A DNA stretch of 64,000 bases from positions 105,675 to 169,674 of the forward strand of contig CABTOK010000004.1 of assembly GCA_902486425.1 (NCBI GenBank), given 5' to 3'. The position numbers were made by a program, and so were the translations under genes. Positions 26,147 through 33,636 of the stretch are shown piece by piece; position 1 is the first letter of the stretch, and every line of letters starts with the position of its first letter. Source of the DNA: UBA11475 sp902486425. GTDB lineage: Bacteria; Bacillota; Clostridia; Christensenellales; Borkfalkiaceae. A model generated the notes under the pieces. The model was not told the DNA's origin and searched no databases. It worked only from the letters and a program-made list of their open reading frames with translations.

Positions 26147-26665
26147 TTATTCTTCGTCGTCGCCGTCGTTTTTATCTTCGCCTTCTTCGTCATCGTCGTC
26201 GCCCTGAAGTTCGGGATCGTCGGGATTAACGTATTCGAAATCGTCTTTTTCTTCTGTGAATTCTTCGTCCTCGAAATCTTCTGCGCCGAATTCTTTATCG
26301 AGTTCGGCCTCTTCTTCTTCGGCAAGTTTCGAGAGCGAAATTTTTTCTTCTGTATCGAGATTTTCGTCTTCTTCGTCTTCCTGGTCGTCTTTTACGTATT
26401 CTTTCCAGCCGACGTCGTTGTCGTAGTCTATCTGGTCGCCCTTGAAGTCGAGATTCTCTCTGCACTTGTCGCACATATCTTCGTCCTTGGGAATTTTAAC
26501 TTGTTTGCAGATAGGGCAGAGTTTGAATTTTTCGGTGGATTCTTTATCTACCGCGAAGACAAGTTCGGGGCCGAGTCCAAGTTCCGCCTTGCATACGTCG
26601 CAGAGCTTCTGATCTTTATGAATATAATTGAGTTCGCATCTCGGACATTTAATATAATCTCCCAT
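26147..26665 (-). CDS. Acidic zinc-ribbon protein
   Basis: 172 residues. Two zinc-finger-like units lie in the first 70 residues: CPRC...CDVC (8-29) and CPIC...CDKC (50-70). The remaining 100 residues are extremely acidic (runs of Asp/Glu), probably disordered. Similar small proteins occur widely in Clostridia without assigned function. GGAGAT precedes ATG 26665. Possible roles are nucleic-acid mimicry or transcription-related binding; this is speculation. Confidence 0.75.
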   Translation of the reverse strand: MGDYIKCPRCELNYIHKDQKLCDVCKAELGLGPELVFAVDKESTEKFKLCPICKQVKIPKDEDMCDKCRENLDFKGDQIDYDNDVGWKEYVKDDQEDEEDENLDTEEKISLSKLAEEEEAELDKEFGAEDFEDEEFTEEKDDFEYVNPDDPELQGDDDDEEGEDKNDGDDEE

Positions 26666-26760
26666 AGCATCTCCGATAAAGCGGTCGTTTTATGCGGAAC
26701 CTCCCGCCGCCGCTTTTTATTTTGTGTTTTTTGTAAAGCGTCTTTTCGGGACGCCTATAT

Positions 26761-26789
26761 ATAATAATAGCAAGATTTTATTTTGTAAA
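26761..26789 (-). promoter_or_regulatory. Promoter of the zinc-ribbon operon
   Basis: On the minus strand TTTACA, 17-base spacer, TATTAT. The leader contains a GCGTC / GACGC hairpin (about 26732-26751). Confidence 0.65.
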
Positions 26790-26982
26790 CTGATTTTTAA
26801 AACTTTTTTTCAAAAATTGCCGTTTTTTATACAAAAATTTTTATTTTGCCTTCCTTTTATCAAAAAGCGGTATTAAAAAGCGGTTTATTACTTGCTTATA
26901 AGCCGAAAAAAGAGAGCTTTATTATATACTCTTATGTTAAAATAAATTATCCGTTAAAAAAATCGCAATAAAAATAAAAAAG
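26790..26982. other. AT-rich intergenic stretch downstream of spo0A
   Basis: Very AT-rich, with short homopolymer runs. I see no gene or structure beyond the flanking promoter and terminator. Confidence 0.4.
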
Positions 26983-27018
26983 CAAAAAAGAGTCGTTCCG
27001 ATAAAAACCGGAACGACT
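26983..27018 (-). terminator. Intrinsic terminator of spo0A
   Basis: Perfect 10-bp stem AGTCGTTCCG / CGGAACGACT (26991-27018), followed on the minus strand by T-rich sequence. About 180 bases of 3' untranslated region precede it. Confidence 0.85.
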
Positions 27019-27195
27019 TCGATTATGTTCGGGACTATTATTCAGTTATGCTTTTTATTTTGCGGGGAATACCCCGTAAACGATGTTCGTTAAAGCGATA
27101 TTTATATGATTTATTCTTTTAACCCCTTATGTTTTATCCCGAATACAAAAAGTGAATTTTTTATTTTTCGCGCTTTTATACATTTTATGCGTAAA

Positions 27196-27948
27196 TCATG
27201 CACCTTCTAACAGCATTTTATCCGCAACGAGCGCGATAAATTCGCCGTTTGTCGGTTTTTCGGCGCCGACGTAAGCTCTTACGCCCAAGACGGTGTTGAT
27301 GCTTTCTATCCGACCTCTGTTCCACGCGACTTCGATGGCGTGGCGGATCGCTCTTTCGACTTTGCTTGCCGAAGTCGAATACTTTTCGCCTATTTTAGGA
27401 TAGAGTTTTTTAGTGATGCTGTTGATAACGTCGGGCGTTTCGACCGCCATCTTAACGCCTTCTCTTAAATAAGAGTAACCTTTTATGTGCGGCGGAATGC
27501 CTACGTTTATGAATATTTTGCTTATCTTTTCTTCGATACTCATTTTTGTGGGCTTACCGAAAACTTTTCCGCTTTCGGGGCTGACGTCGATGAGATCGTT
27601 GAGCCTTTCTTTAAGAAGCGAAAAGTTGAACGGTTTGACCATGTAATAGCTCGCACCGCGGGCGATAGCCTTTGTAATAAGATCTTCTCTCGAAAGTACG
27701 CTGAGTACGATGACTTTTATGCCGAGTCCCAAAGAATTGATCTTGTCGACAAGGAACAATCCGTCGTAACCGGAAAGCACGAGTTCGGTGATTACGAAGT
27801 CGGGTTTCTTTTCCTCGATGGCTTTAAGCCCCTCGACTCCATCGGTTGCGGAACCCACCACTTCGAACTCGCCGCTTTTGACGAACAATTCTTTAAGCTC
27901 TTTATTTAAAGCTTCTTCCTCCAGTAAAAACACTCTTCTTTTATTCAT
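27196..27948 (-). CDS. spo0A: Sporulation transcription factor Spo0A with Glu in place of the phosphoacceptor Asp
   Basis: Master regulator of sporulation entry: receiver domain (about 1-120) plus the Spo0A-specific DNA-binding domain. The C-terminal part is well conserved (ISKIFINVGIPPHIKGYSYLREGV, YPKIGEKYSTSASKVERAIRHAIEVAWNRG). The receiver is unusual. The phosphoacceptor position, normally LLD in PDxxLLD, reads PDFVITEL with E55 (codon GAA), and the acidic pair is E10-E11 in place of Asp-Asp. Ser83 and K105 (VKPF) are kept. I chose ATG 27948 with an AAGGGGG site upstream; an in-frame ATG 31 codons earlier is unlikely. Normally activated by phosphorylation; here activation must differ or be constitutive. 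Confidence 0.93.
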   Translation of the reverse strand: MNKRRVFLLEEEALNKELKELFVKSGEFEVVGSATDGVEGLKAIEEKKPDFVITELVLSGYDGLFLVDKINSLGLGIKVIVLSVLSREDLITKAIARGASYYMVKPFNFSLLKERLNDLIDVSPESGKVFGKPTKMSIEEKISKIFINVGIPPHIKGYSYLREGVKMAVETPDVINSITKKLYPKIGEKYSTSASKVERAIRHAIEVAWNRGRIESINTVLGVRAYVGAEKPTNGEFIALVADKMLLEGA

Positions 27949-28005
27949 ATTTTTAACCCCCTTATATGAATCCTTTTTTATATCTGTCGGCTTTTTCCCC
28001 GGCGT

Positions 28006-28034
28006 TATAAATATCTTACAACAATGTTTGTCAA
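28006..28034 (-). promoter_or_regulatory. Probable spo0A promoter
   Basis: On the minus strand a perfect TTGACA, then at 17 bases TTTATA or at 19 bases TATAAC. The -10 is ambiguous. Confidence 0.5.
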
Positions 28035-28101
28035 ATTTCAAGCATTTTTGTACAAAATGTTAAAGAATTTTGTAAAAAAGTCGATTAAATCAGTAATATT
28101 C

Positions 28102-28108
28102 TGACGAA
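28102..28108. promoter_or_regulatory. Candidate Spo0A-binding 0A box
   Basis: TGACGAA matches the 0A-box core TGNCGAA. It lies about 70 bases upstream of the spo0A promoter and could serve autoregulation. A 7-base match is weak evidence. A near match, TGTCGAT, occurs at about 28189. Confidence 0.3.
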
Positions 28109-28262
28109 TAAAGGCATATATGAATCGATTAGCAATAGATAACTTGCCGAAATTTTGCCGATAAAAAGAATTTTGAACAAAAATAAAATGTCGATTTTTG
28201 AGTTAATCTTGCGTTGTTTTTTTGATTAGTTTTGAGCTAACTTGATTTTTTTTGATACGGCG

Positions 28263-28290
28263 GAATAAATTTCTTTTTTTGGGGAAAAAT
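28263..28290 (+). promoter_or_regulatory. Candidate sigma-F promoter of spoIIR
   Basis: GAATA (28263-28267), 14-base spacer, GGGAAAAAT (28282-28290), which fits the sigma-F pattern GNATA then GGNNANANT. spoIIR is a forespore sigma-F gene in characterised spore formers. Confidence 0.5.
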
Positions 28291-28344
28291 CGGGTTGAAA
28301 CAAAAAATAAAAATGGCGGTTCTGCCGCTCGAAAAGGTTTTATT

Positions 28345-28887
28345 ATGAGAAAATTTTGTATAGGTTTTATAACCGTTATTCTTCTCGCGTCGGCTTTCTT
28401 CGCATTAAAAAACGGATTTCTTCCGGATAAGGAAGAGAATAAAGAATATCTTCGCATACATATCAGAGCGGATTCGAACGACGAAGCCGACCAAAACGTA
28501 AAGTACAAGGTTAAAGACGCGGTCGTTTCGTATCTGGCAAAAGATATTCCGGATTTAACGAGTAAGGAAGAAGCCGAAAATTATTTAAAAAGAAATCTCA
28601 AAAATATAGAAAAGGTCGCGGACGACGTTTTGCAGAAAAACGGATTTGATTATAAATGTTCCGCAAGACTCGGAGCGGAAGAGTTCCCGACGAGAGTTTA
28701 CGACGGCTTTTGCCTGAAAAGCGGGTATTACGATGCATTGATACTCGAACTCGGTTCGGGCGAAGGCAACAACTGGTGGTGTGTGGTTTATCCGCCGCTT
28801 TGCTTTACGTCCGCGCCCGTAAAATACGAATATAAAAGTAAAATAATAGAGATCATAAAAGATTTTAAAGCGAAGCGCGGAAAATAG
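28345..28887 (+). CDS. spoIIR: Stage II sporulation protein R
   Basis: Secreted forespore signalling protein that triggers SpoIIGA to process pro-sigma-E in the mother cell. The 180 residues start with a signal/anchor helix (about 5-20). SpoIIR hallmarks: LRIHIRADSNDEADQNVKYKVKDAVV and the NNWWCVVYPPLCF motif. I chose ATG 28345, 8 bases after AAAAGG, because the upstream in-frame ATG lacks a site and adds a non-homologous segment. It sits divergently beside spo0A, with sleB and ypeB following. Confidence 0.93.
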   Translation: MRKFCIGFITVILLASAFFALKNGFLPDKEENKEYLRIHIRADSNDEADQNVKYKVKDAVVSYLAKDIPDLTSKEEAENYLKRNLKNIEKVADDVLQKNGFDYKCSARLGAEEFPTRVYDGFCLKSGYYDALILELGSGEGNNWWCVVYPPLCFTSAPVKYEYKSKIIEIIKDFKAKRGK

Positions 28888-28949
28888 AGAGATTCTGAGT
28901 TTATAAACCGAGCTTATAAAAAAATCCTGAATACATAAAAGGAGAAAAT

Positions 28950-29660
28950 ATGAAGAAATTAAGATTTTTATTCGCTTTGATCATCTTGCTTTCGGCCGGC
29001 ATGGCGACGGTGAACTTTGCTTACGCGCCGCAAATCTTTGAAGTAGTTTCCGCCGCAACGGTGATAAAACAGGGCAGCCGCGGAACTGTGGTAAAAACCA
29101 TACAGCAAAAACTTAAAAAATGGGGATATTACACCGGATCAGTCGACGGCATATTCGGTTCGGGAACGAAAAAGGCCGTAATAGCTTTCCAGAAAAAGAA
29201 CAAACTTACCGCCGACGGAATAGTCGGGGCGAAAACCGCCGCGGCTCTGGGAATATCTCTTTCTTCATCATCGTCGTCTGTTTCGGCTACGGGGGCGGGA
29301 GGATATTCTTCAAACGACGTGTATCTTCTGGCTAAGTTAATTCATGCGGAAGCGCGCGGCGAACCTTATCAGGGGCAGGTCGCGGTCGGTGCGGTGGTTC
29401 TCAACAGAGTTAAAAGTTCGTCATTCCCGAACACTATTTCGGGAGTGATTTATCAGAAGTATGCCTTTACCTGCGTTTCGGACGGACAGATAAATCTCGC
29501 GCCCGACGCTTCGTCAAAAAAGGCGGCGAGCGACGCGATGAACGGCTGGGATCCGAGCGGCGGAGCTATTTATTATTACAATCCTAAGATAGCGACTTCG
29601 AGCTGGATATTTTCACGCAAAACAACCGTTACGATAGGCGATCACGTGTTCGCGATATAA
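28950..29660 (+). CDS. sleB: Spore cortex-lytic enzyme SleB
   Basis: Lytic transglycosylase that degrades spore cortex peptidoglycan during germination. Signal peptide (about 1-25); a PG-binding domain (about 42-92: IKQGSRGTVVKTIQQKLKKWGYY, DGIFGSGTKKAVIAFQ); a Ser-rich linker; a cell-wall hydrolase domain (about 125-236) with catalytic Glu in KLIHAEARGEPYQGQVAVG and VVLNRV. AAAGGAG precedes the ATG. ypeB begins 10 bases downstream, the standard sleB-ypeB operon in which each protein needs the other. Confidence 0.94.
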   Translation: MKKLRFLFALIILLSAGMATVNFAYAPQIFEVVSAATVIKQGSRGTVVKTIQQKLKKWGYYTGSVDGIFGSGTKKAVIAFQKKNKLTADGIVGAKTAAALGISLSSSSSSVSATGAGGYSSNDVYLLAKLIHAEARGEPYQGQVAVGAVVLNRVKSSSFPNTISGVIYQKYAFTCVSDGQINLAPDASSKKAASDAMNGWDPSGGAIYYYNPKIATSSWIFSRKTTVTIGDHVFAI

Positions 29661-29670
29661 AGGAGGATTC

Positions 29671-31566
29671 ATGAAGAAAAAGAAATTCAACGCGGCTTTA
29701 TATAAGGCGGAAGAAATCGCGGGAATAAAGCATTACGAACCCGCAAGCTCCGCCGGAGAAGAAGCTAAAAACGATAAAAAAGAAACGGTACACGAAGAAA
29801 AACTCAAACTTCCGAACAACGTCGCCGGGGATATGAAATTCGAAAACGCGGCATGGTTTCAAAGCGCCGTTCCCGGTGAATCCGCACCGGAAAAGTGCGT
29901 GGGAACGGGTAACGTTTACACTAGCGCGGTCGGCGGAGCGATAAATCACGACGGCGATAAAAAGAAGAATATGGAAGATTATATAAAAAAGAGTGCCGGA
30001 AACATTTCGGAAAAGACGATCAGAGACGTGACGAGCGCGGACGAAAAACGGCTTAAAAAGGTAAAAGAGATTTTCGAAAAAGAAGGCTATATTCCGTCCG
30101 ATAATTTCGGCGAAAATACAGACGAAAAAGAGAAAACCGCCGACCTTTTCAGATCGGGCGGAAGTTATTTGCAGGACGATATTGCCGCTGACGGTTCCGG
30201 CGGGAACGGCGGCTCCGGAAAAGATAAAGAAGGGAAGAAGAAAAGAAAAAACTCCGGCGGGCTTAAAATAGCGGTTGCCGTTTTGTCGGTGGCGCTGGCT
30301 CTTACGGGTGGACTTTTGTCTTACGTGGCTTTTACTCCCGGCAATGCCGATTATACGCTTGAAGCGTCCTATAAAAGGGCGTTTTCGGGGATTGTAACTT
30401 ACGTTGACAATATGGACTTATATATGTCCAAAATTCTCGCGACCAAAGATAGAGGAGCAAAGCAAAAGTATCTTTCGGAAGTTATAGTGAACGCCGAACT
30501 TTGTGAAAACGGCTTGCAGGAACTCCCGTTAAACGACGAATCCAAGTTTTACACCGCAAAACTCGTTAATCAGGTGGGGGATTATTCCAAATTCTTAAAT
30601 AAAAAGCTCATCGACGGCGGGAGCGTGTCTTCGTCCGAACGCGAAAGCTATAAAAAACTTCACGGCGGAGTGCTTGATTTAAAAGACAGTCTCGCCACTG
30701 TTTCGGCGGATTTCGACGATATAAACTTTTCGTCGCTGAAAAAGGGCGGAGTAGTTCTCGATTCTCTGGATACCCTTCAGAATATTTCGGCGGAATATCC
30801 CGAACTCATTTACGACGGACCGTTTTCGGACGGTAAAAAAGAAAGAATACCCAAAGGCATCGCAGGCGATAAAGTAACCGAAGAAGACGTTAAGAGTATA
30901 ATAATCGCGGCGTTTAAGGATTACGGAGTAAAAGACGTAAAAGTAGGCGGCAAAAACAAGTCGGAGATAGAAAGTTTTGTGGTTACGGCAAAATCCGATA
31001 CGGGCGATATTTTTGCGATGGTTTCCGAGACGGGAGGCAAAATAATACTCTTTACGGTTAATTATGGTGATACCGTCGGCGGCGAAACGGGTATGGACGG
31101 AGCGTCGGAAGAAGACCTTAACACGGGATACGCGTTTCTTAAAAGTCTGAAAATCGACGATATGAAGGCTGTATGGAGCGCAAATGCGGAAGGCGTTTCG
31201 ACGATAAATTACGCTTATGAGTTAAAAGGCGTAATATGCTATTCCGACCTTATAAAAGTAAAGGTCGCCGGCGGCAAAGTCGTCGGAATGGAAGCTTCGT
31301 CATACTATCTTAATCATACCGAAAGAACGTTGCCGGTAGCTCTTTTCGATTCGGAAGAGTGCAAAAAAGAAGTATTCGAAGAGATAGAGATAAGTTCCTG
31401 CAGAAAAGCTCTCGTACCGGTAGGTACTTCGTCCGAAGTTTTATGTTACGAGTACGCCGGCGTTTACGACGATATAACCTATTACGTTTACATTTCGGCA
31501 ATAGATAAAAAACAGGTCGAAATGTTCAAGGTGGTATCGGGTACCGAAGGCGAACTTTTAATGTAA
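29671..31566 (+). CDS. ypeB: Germination protein YpeB with a long N-terminal extension
   Basis: Required for SleB stability and localisation in spores. The C-terminal two thirds match YpeB, with PepSY-like repeats (SLKKGGVVLDSLDTLQNISAEYPELIYDGPFS, then EEDLNTGYAFLKSL and ASSYYLNHTERTLP). The single membrane helix is at about 201-227 (LKIAVAVLSVALALTGGLLSYVAF), rather than at the N-terminus. The 631-residue protein therefore carries an extra hydrophilic cytosolic domain of about 200 residues, Lys/Glu-rich and ending in Gly/Lys. AAGGAGG precedes the ATG. Confidence 0.9.
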   Translation: MKKKKFNAALYKAEEIAGIKHYEPASSAGEEAKNDKKETVHEEKLKLPNNVAGDMKFENAAWFQSAVPGESAPEKCVGTGNVYTSAVGGAINHDGDKKKNMEDYIKKSAGNISEKTIRDVTSADEKRLKKVKEIFEKEGYIPSDNFGENTDEKEKTADLFRSGGSYLQDDIAADGSGGNGGSGKDKEGKKKRKNSGGLKIAVAVLSVALALTGGLLSYVAFTPGNADYTLEASYKRAFSGIVTYVDNMDLYMSKILATKDRGAKQKYLSEVIVNAELCENGLQELPLNDESKFYTAKLVNQVGDYSKFLNKKLIDGGSVSSSERESYKKLHGGVLDLKDSLATVSADFDDINFSSLKKGGVVLDSLDTLQNISAEYPELIYDGPFSDGKKERIPKGIAGDKVTEEDVKSIIIAAFKDYGVKDVKVGGKNKSEIESFVVTAKSDTGDIFAMVSETGGKIILFTVNYGDTVGGETGMDGASEEDLNTGYAFLKSLKIDDMKAVWSANAEGVSTINYAYELKGVICYSDLIKVKVAGGKVVGMEASSYYLNHTERTLPVALFDSEECKKEVFEEIEISSCRKALVPVGTSSEVLCYEYAGVYDDITYYVYISAIDKKQVEMFKVVSGTEGELLM

Positions 31567-31592
31567 ACGAGGAAAATGGAACGAATTTATGT

Positions 31593-31616
31593 TACCTGTA
31601 TCGGCGAAACAATACC
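31593..31616 (+). repeat. Dispersed 24-bp intergenic motif, copy 1
   Basis: TACCTGTATCGGCGAAA, 3 free bases, TACC. Located just after ypeB and before its terminator. One of six copies in the window (31593, 41337, 50111, 50788, 53824, 61093). Confidence 0.65.
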
Positions 31617-31646
31617 TGTGTTTACGCGAAAATTAAGACAAGACAC

Positions 31647-31674
31647 AAAAAGGCGAACTTTGGGTTCGCCTTTT
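31647..31674 (+). terminator. Terminator of spoIIR-sleB-ypeB region
   Basis: Stem AAAAGGCGAAC / GTTCGCCTTTT with a short loop and terminal T residues. Confidence 0.85.
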
Positions 31675-31732
31675 GCTTGTTCTTATTAAATTCCGATATA
31701 CGTCTTCCGTAGAAACCGCCCGAATATAAAAC

Positions 31733-31996
31733 TTACTTTCCTTCGATATTTTCGAGTACGAGTTTGTCGTAAGAAAATTGTTCTACAAAATCGGATTGCT
31801 TAAAAGTCACGAAGTTATACTTCGCGTAGTTGAAGATGTGGTGCTTTATGATTACGGGAGTGGGGACGTCGAGCTTATAGCATATTTCTGAAACAATGCC
31901 GAAAAATTCCGAATAGTCCATAGCTCCGTCCTTTTCGTAAACGTAACTTTTTATTATTTTGTCCTTTTTGAGAATCTTCGCCCAGATTTTTACCAT
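31733..31996 (-). CDS. Small conserved hypothetical protein
   Basis: 87 residues, unnamed family found in Clostridia. It looks like a compact alpha/beta protein, with WAKILKKDKIIKSYVYE at the start and DFVEQFSYDKLVLENI at the end. No signal or membrane segment. AAGGCGG lies before ATG 31996. It follows rplI by 46 bases on the same strand and is probably co-transcribed with it. Confidence 0.7.
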   Translation of the reverse strand: MVKIWAKILKKDKIIKSYVYEKDGAMDYSEFFGIVSEICYKLDVPTPVIIKHHIFNYAKYNFVTFKQSDFVEQFSYDKLVLENIEGK

Positions 31997-32042
31997 GGTA
32001 ACCGCCTTGTACGCTTGTCGGGTATTACTTTATAAGTAAAAA

Positions 32043-32489
32043 TCAGCCGACCTTCGCGAGAACGATTACGGTTATTTTAGCCGTTTCTTCCGCGGAAATA
32101 CGTATGGTTGCGGAATATCTGCCGGGTTCTTTTATGGCGGGGATAGAGATCTTCTTTTTATCTATATCGTAGCCGAGTTCCGAAAGTCTGTCGCCGATTT
32201 CTTTATTGGTTATCGAGCCGAAAAATTTGCCGTTTTCGCCCGTTTTTACGGTGAGAGTAACGTCTTTGCCGTCGAGTTCTTTTTTAAGAGCCGCATTCGC
32301 TTTAAGCGTTTCCGCTCTGTGGAAGTCCGCTGCTTGTTTTTTAGCCGCCGATTCCGCCATTCCCTGCGCGTCCGCCGGTTTTGCGAGACCTCTTTTAATA
32401 AGATAATTTTGTGCGAAGCCGTTTGCCGCCTCAATTATATCGCCTTTTTTGCCGCTGCCCTTGACGTCCTGCAATAAAATAACTTTCAT
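32043..32489 (-). CDS. rplI: Large ribosomal subunit protein bL9
   Basis: 50S protein that binds 23S rRNA and stretches between ribosomes on mRNA. 148 residues: N-domain MKVILLQDVKGSGKKGDIIEA with NGFAQNYLIKRGLA, a long connecting helix, and C-domain FFGSITNKEIGDRL. AAAGGAG lies 6 bases before ATG 32489; an upstream in-frame start is ruled out by that site. Confidence 0.96.
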   Translation of the reverse strand: MKVILLQDVKGSGKKGDIIEAANGFAQNYLIKRGLAKPADAQGMAESAAKKQAADFHRAETLKANAALKKELDGKDVTLTVKTGENGKFFGSITNKEIGDRLSELGYDIDKKKISIPAIKEPGRYSATIRISAEETAKITVIVLAKVG

Positions 32490-32508
32490 AAAAAACTCCT
32501 TTTGTTTT

Positions 32509-32537
32509 ATTTTATTATTTCCGCAAAAAAAAGTCAA
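32509..32537 (-). promoter_or_regulatory. Promoter of rplI
   Basis: On the minus strand TTGACT, 17-base spacer, TAAAAT. Confidence 0.75.
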
Positions 32538-32592
32538 TGCTTTGTTATAAATTTAAGCGTATTTGCCGATAATAAAATCGGAGGTGAATTTT

Positions 32593-32733
32593 ATGGAAAA
32601 AAATCACGGCGTTACATGCGACGTAAAAAACTGCAAACACAACGAAAAGGGCTGCAACTGTAAATTAGGTAAGATCAAAGTTACCTGCGGATGCGGCAAA
32701 GACTGCACCTGCTGCGGTAGTTACGAAGAATAA
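32593..32733 (+). CDS. DUF1540-type Cys-rich small protein
   Basis: 46 residues with nine Cys (positions 9, 14, 21, 23, 32, 34, 38, 40, 41), in the DUF1540 arrangement VTCDVKNCKHNEKGCNC followed by KIKVTCGCGKDC. An excellent GGAGGTG site lies 7 bases before ATG 32593, and a terminator follows at 32794. Probably binds metal; DUF1540 proteins are common in spore formers, but the role is not established. Confidence 0.82.
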   Translation: MEKNHGVTCDVKNCKHNEKGCNCKLGKIKVTCGCGKDCTCCGSYEE

Positions 32734-32793
32734 TTTTTATAAAAAGCCGTCGTAATTACGATCGTTTTCGTAAAAAAGCGGAAAATTGTTCTT

Positions 32794-32821
32794 AAAAGGG
32801 GAGCGGAAACGCTCTCTTTTT
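32794..32821 (+). terminator. Terminator of the DUF1540 gene
   Basis: Stem AAAAGGGGAGCG with CGCTCTCTTTTT around a GAAA loop. Confidence 0.85.
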
Positions 32822-32937
32822 AATGCGGATATTTTTTATAAATGAGGAAATTATAAAGTAAACGGAACCCGGGCGTAACAAAGGTAAAAGACGGGTTTTT
32901 GCTATAAATCCAAAATCGGTCCGGCGATAAAATACTC

Positions 32938-32966
32938 TTGACAAAAAGGGCGATTGTATTTATAAT
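32938..32966 (+). promoter_or_regulatory. Perfect-consensus promoter of greA-lysS
   Basis: TTGACA, 17-base spacer, TATAAT: all 12 bases match. Confidence 0.92.
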
Positions 32967-33021
32967 AATAAAATAGATAAATATATATAAGCCGATGGTC
33001 GGCTTTATAAGGAGAATAAAT

Positions 33022-33492
33022 ATGGCAGAAGAAGTAATCTTAACCAAAAAAGGTAAAGAAGACCTCGAAAAAGAACTTAACTATCTCGTTCTCGAAAAAA
33101 GAGCGGAAATTACCGAAAGAATCAAAATAGCGAGAGATTTCGGGGACTTGTCCGAAAACGCCGAATACGACGCGGCTAAAAACGAACAGGCGAGAATCGA
33201 AGCGCGTATTCTCGATATCGAAGCGATGCTCAAATTCGCAAAGGTTATCGACGACAACGCAAAGCAGGAAGGAGTAGTTTCGCTCGGCTCCAAGGTAGAA
33301 GTACACGATAACGTTTACGACGAAGACAGAACTCTCGAAATCGTCGGCACGACGGAATCGGATATTCTTAACGATAAGATCTCGAACGAATCGCCCATCG
33401 GCAACGCTCTTTTGGGAAGAAAAGAAGGCGAAACCGTAGAACTTACCGCTCCCGAAGGAAAGATAAGCCTTCTTATCAAAAAGGTTTATTAA
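33022..33492 (+). CDS. greA: Transcription elongation factor GreA
   Basis: Rescues backtracked RNA polymerase by stimulating transcript cleavage. 156 residues: the N-terminal coiled coil (about 10-75) carries the catalytic tip ARDFGDLSENAEYDAAK, and the C-terminal domain has the SPIGNALLGRKEGE motif. I chose ATG 33022 (AAGGAG 8 bases before). lysS follows, the common greA-lysS pairing in Clostridia. Confidence 0.95.
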   Translation: MAEEVILTKKGKEDLEKELNYLVLEKRAEITERIKIARDFGDLSENAEYDAAKNEQARIEARILDIEAMLKFAKVIDDNAKQEGVVSLGSKVEVHDNVYDEDRTLEIVGTTESDILNDKISNESPIGNALLGRKEGETVELTAPEGKISLLIKKVY

Positions 33493-33636
33493 GTTTTGAT
33501 ACCGGGTTGCTTTTTGCCGTCGCAAATAAACGGAGTTAAAACAAAACGATCCGTTCGTTTCCGGCTGAAAGGGACGATTGTTCCGCAAACTCTGATGCGG
33601 AACCCGAAACCGAATTTTTTATAAAAAGGTGATAAC

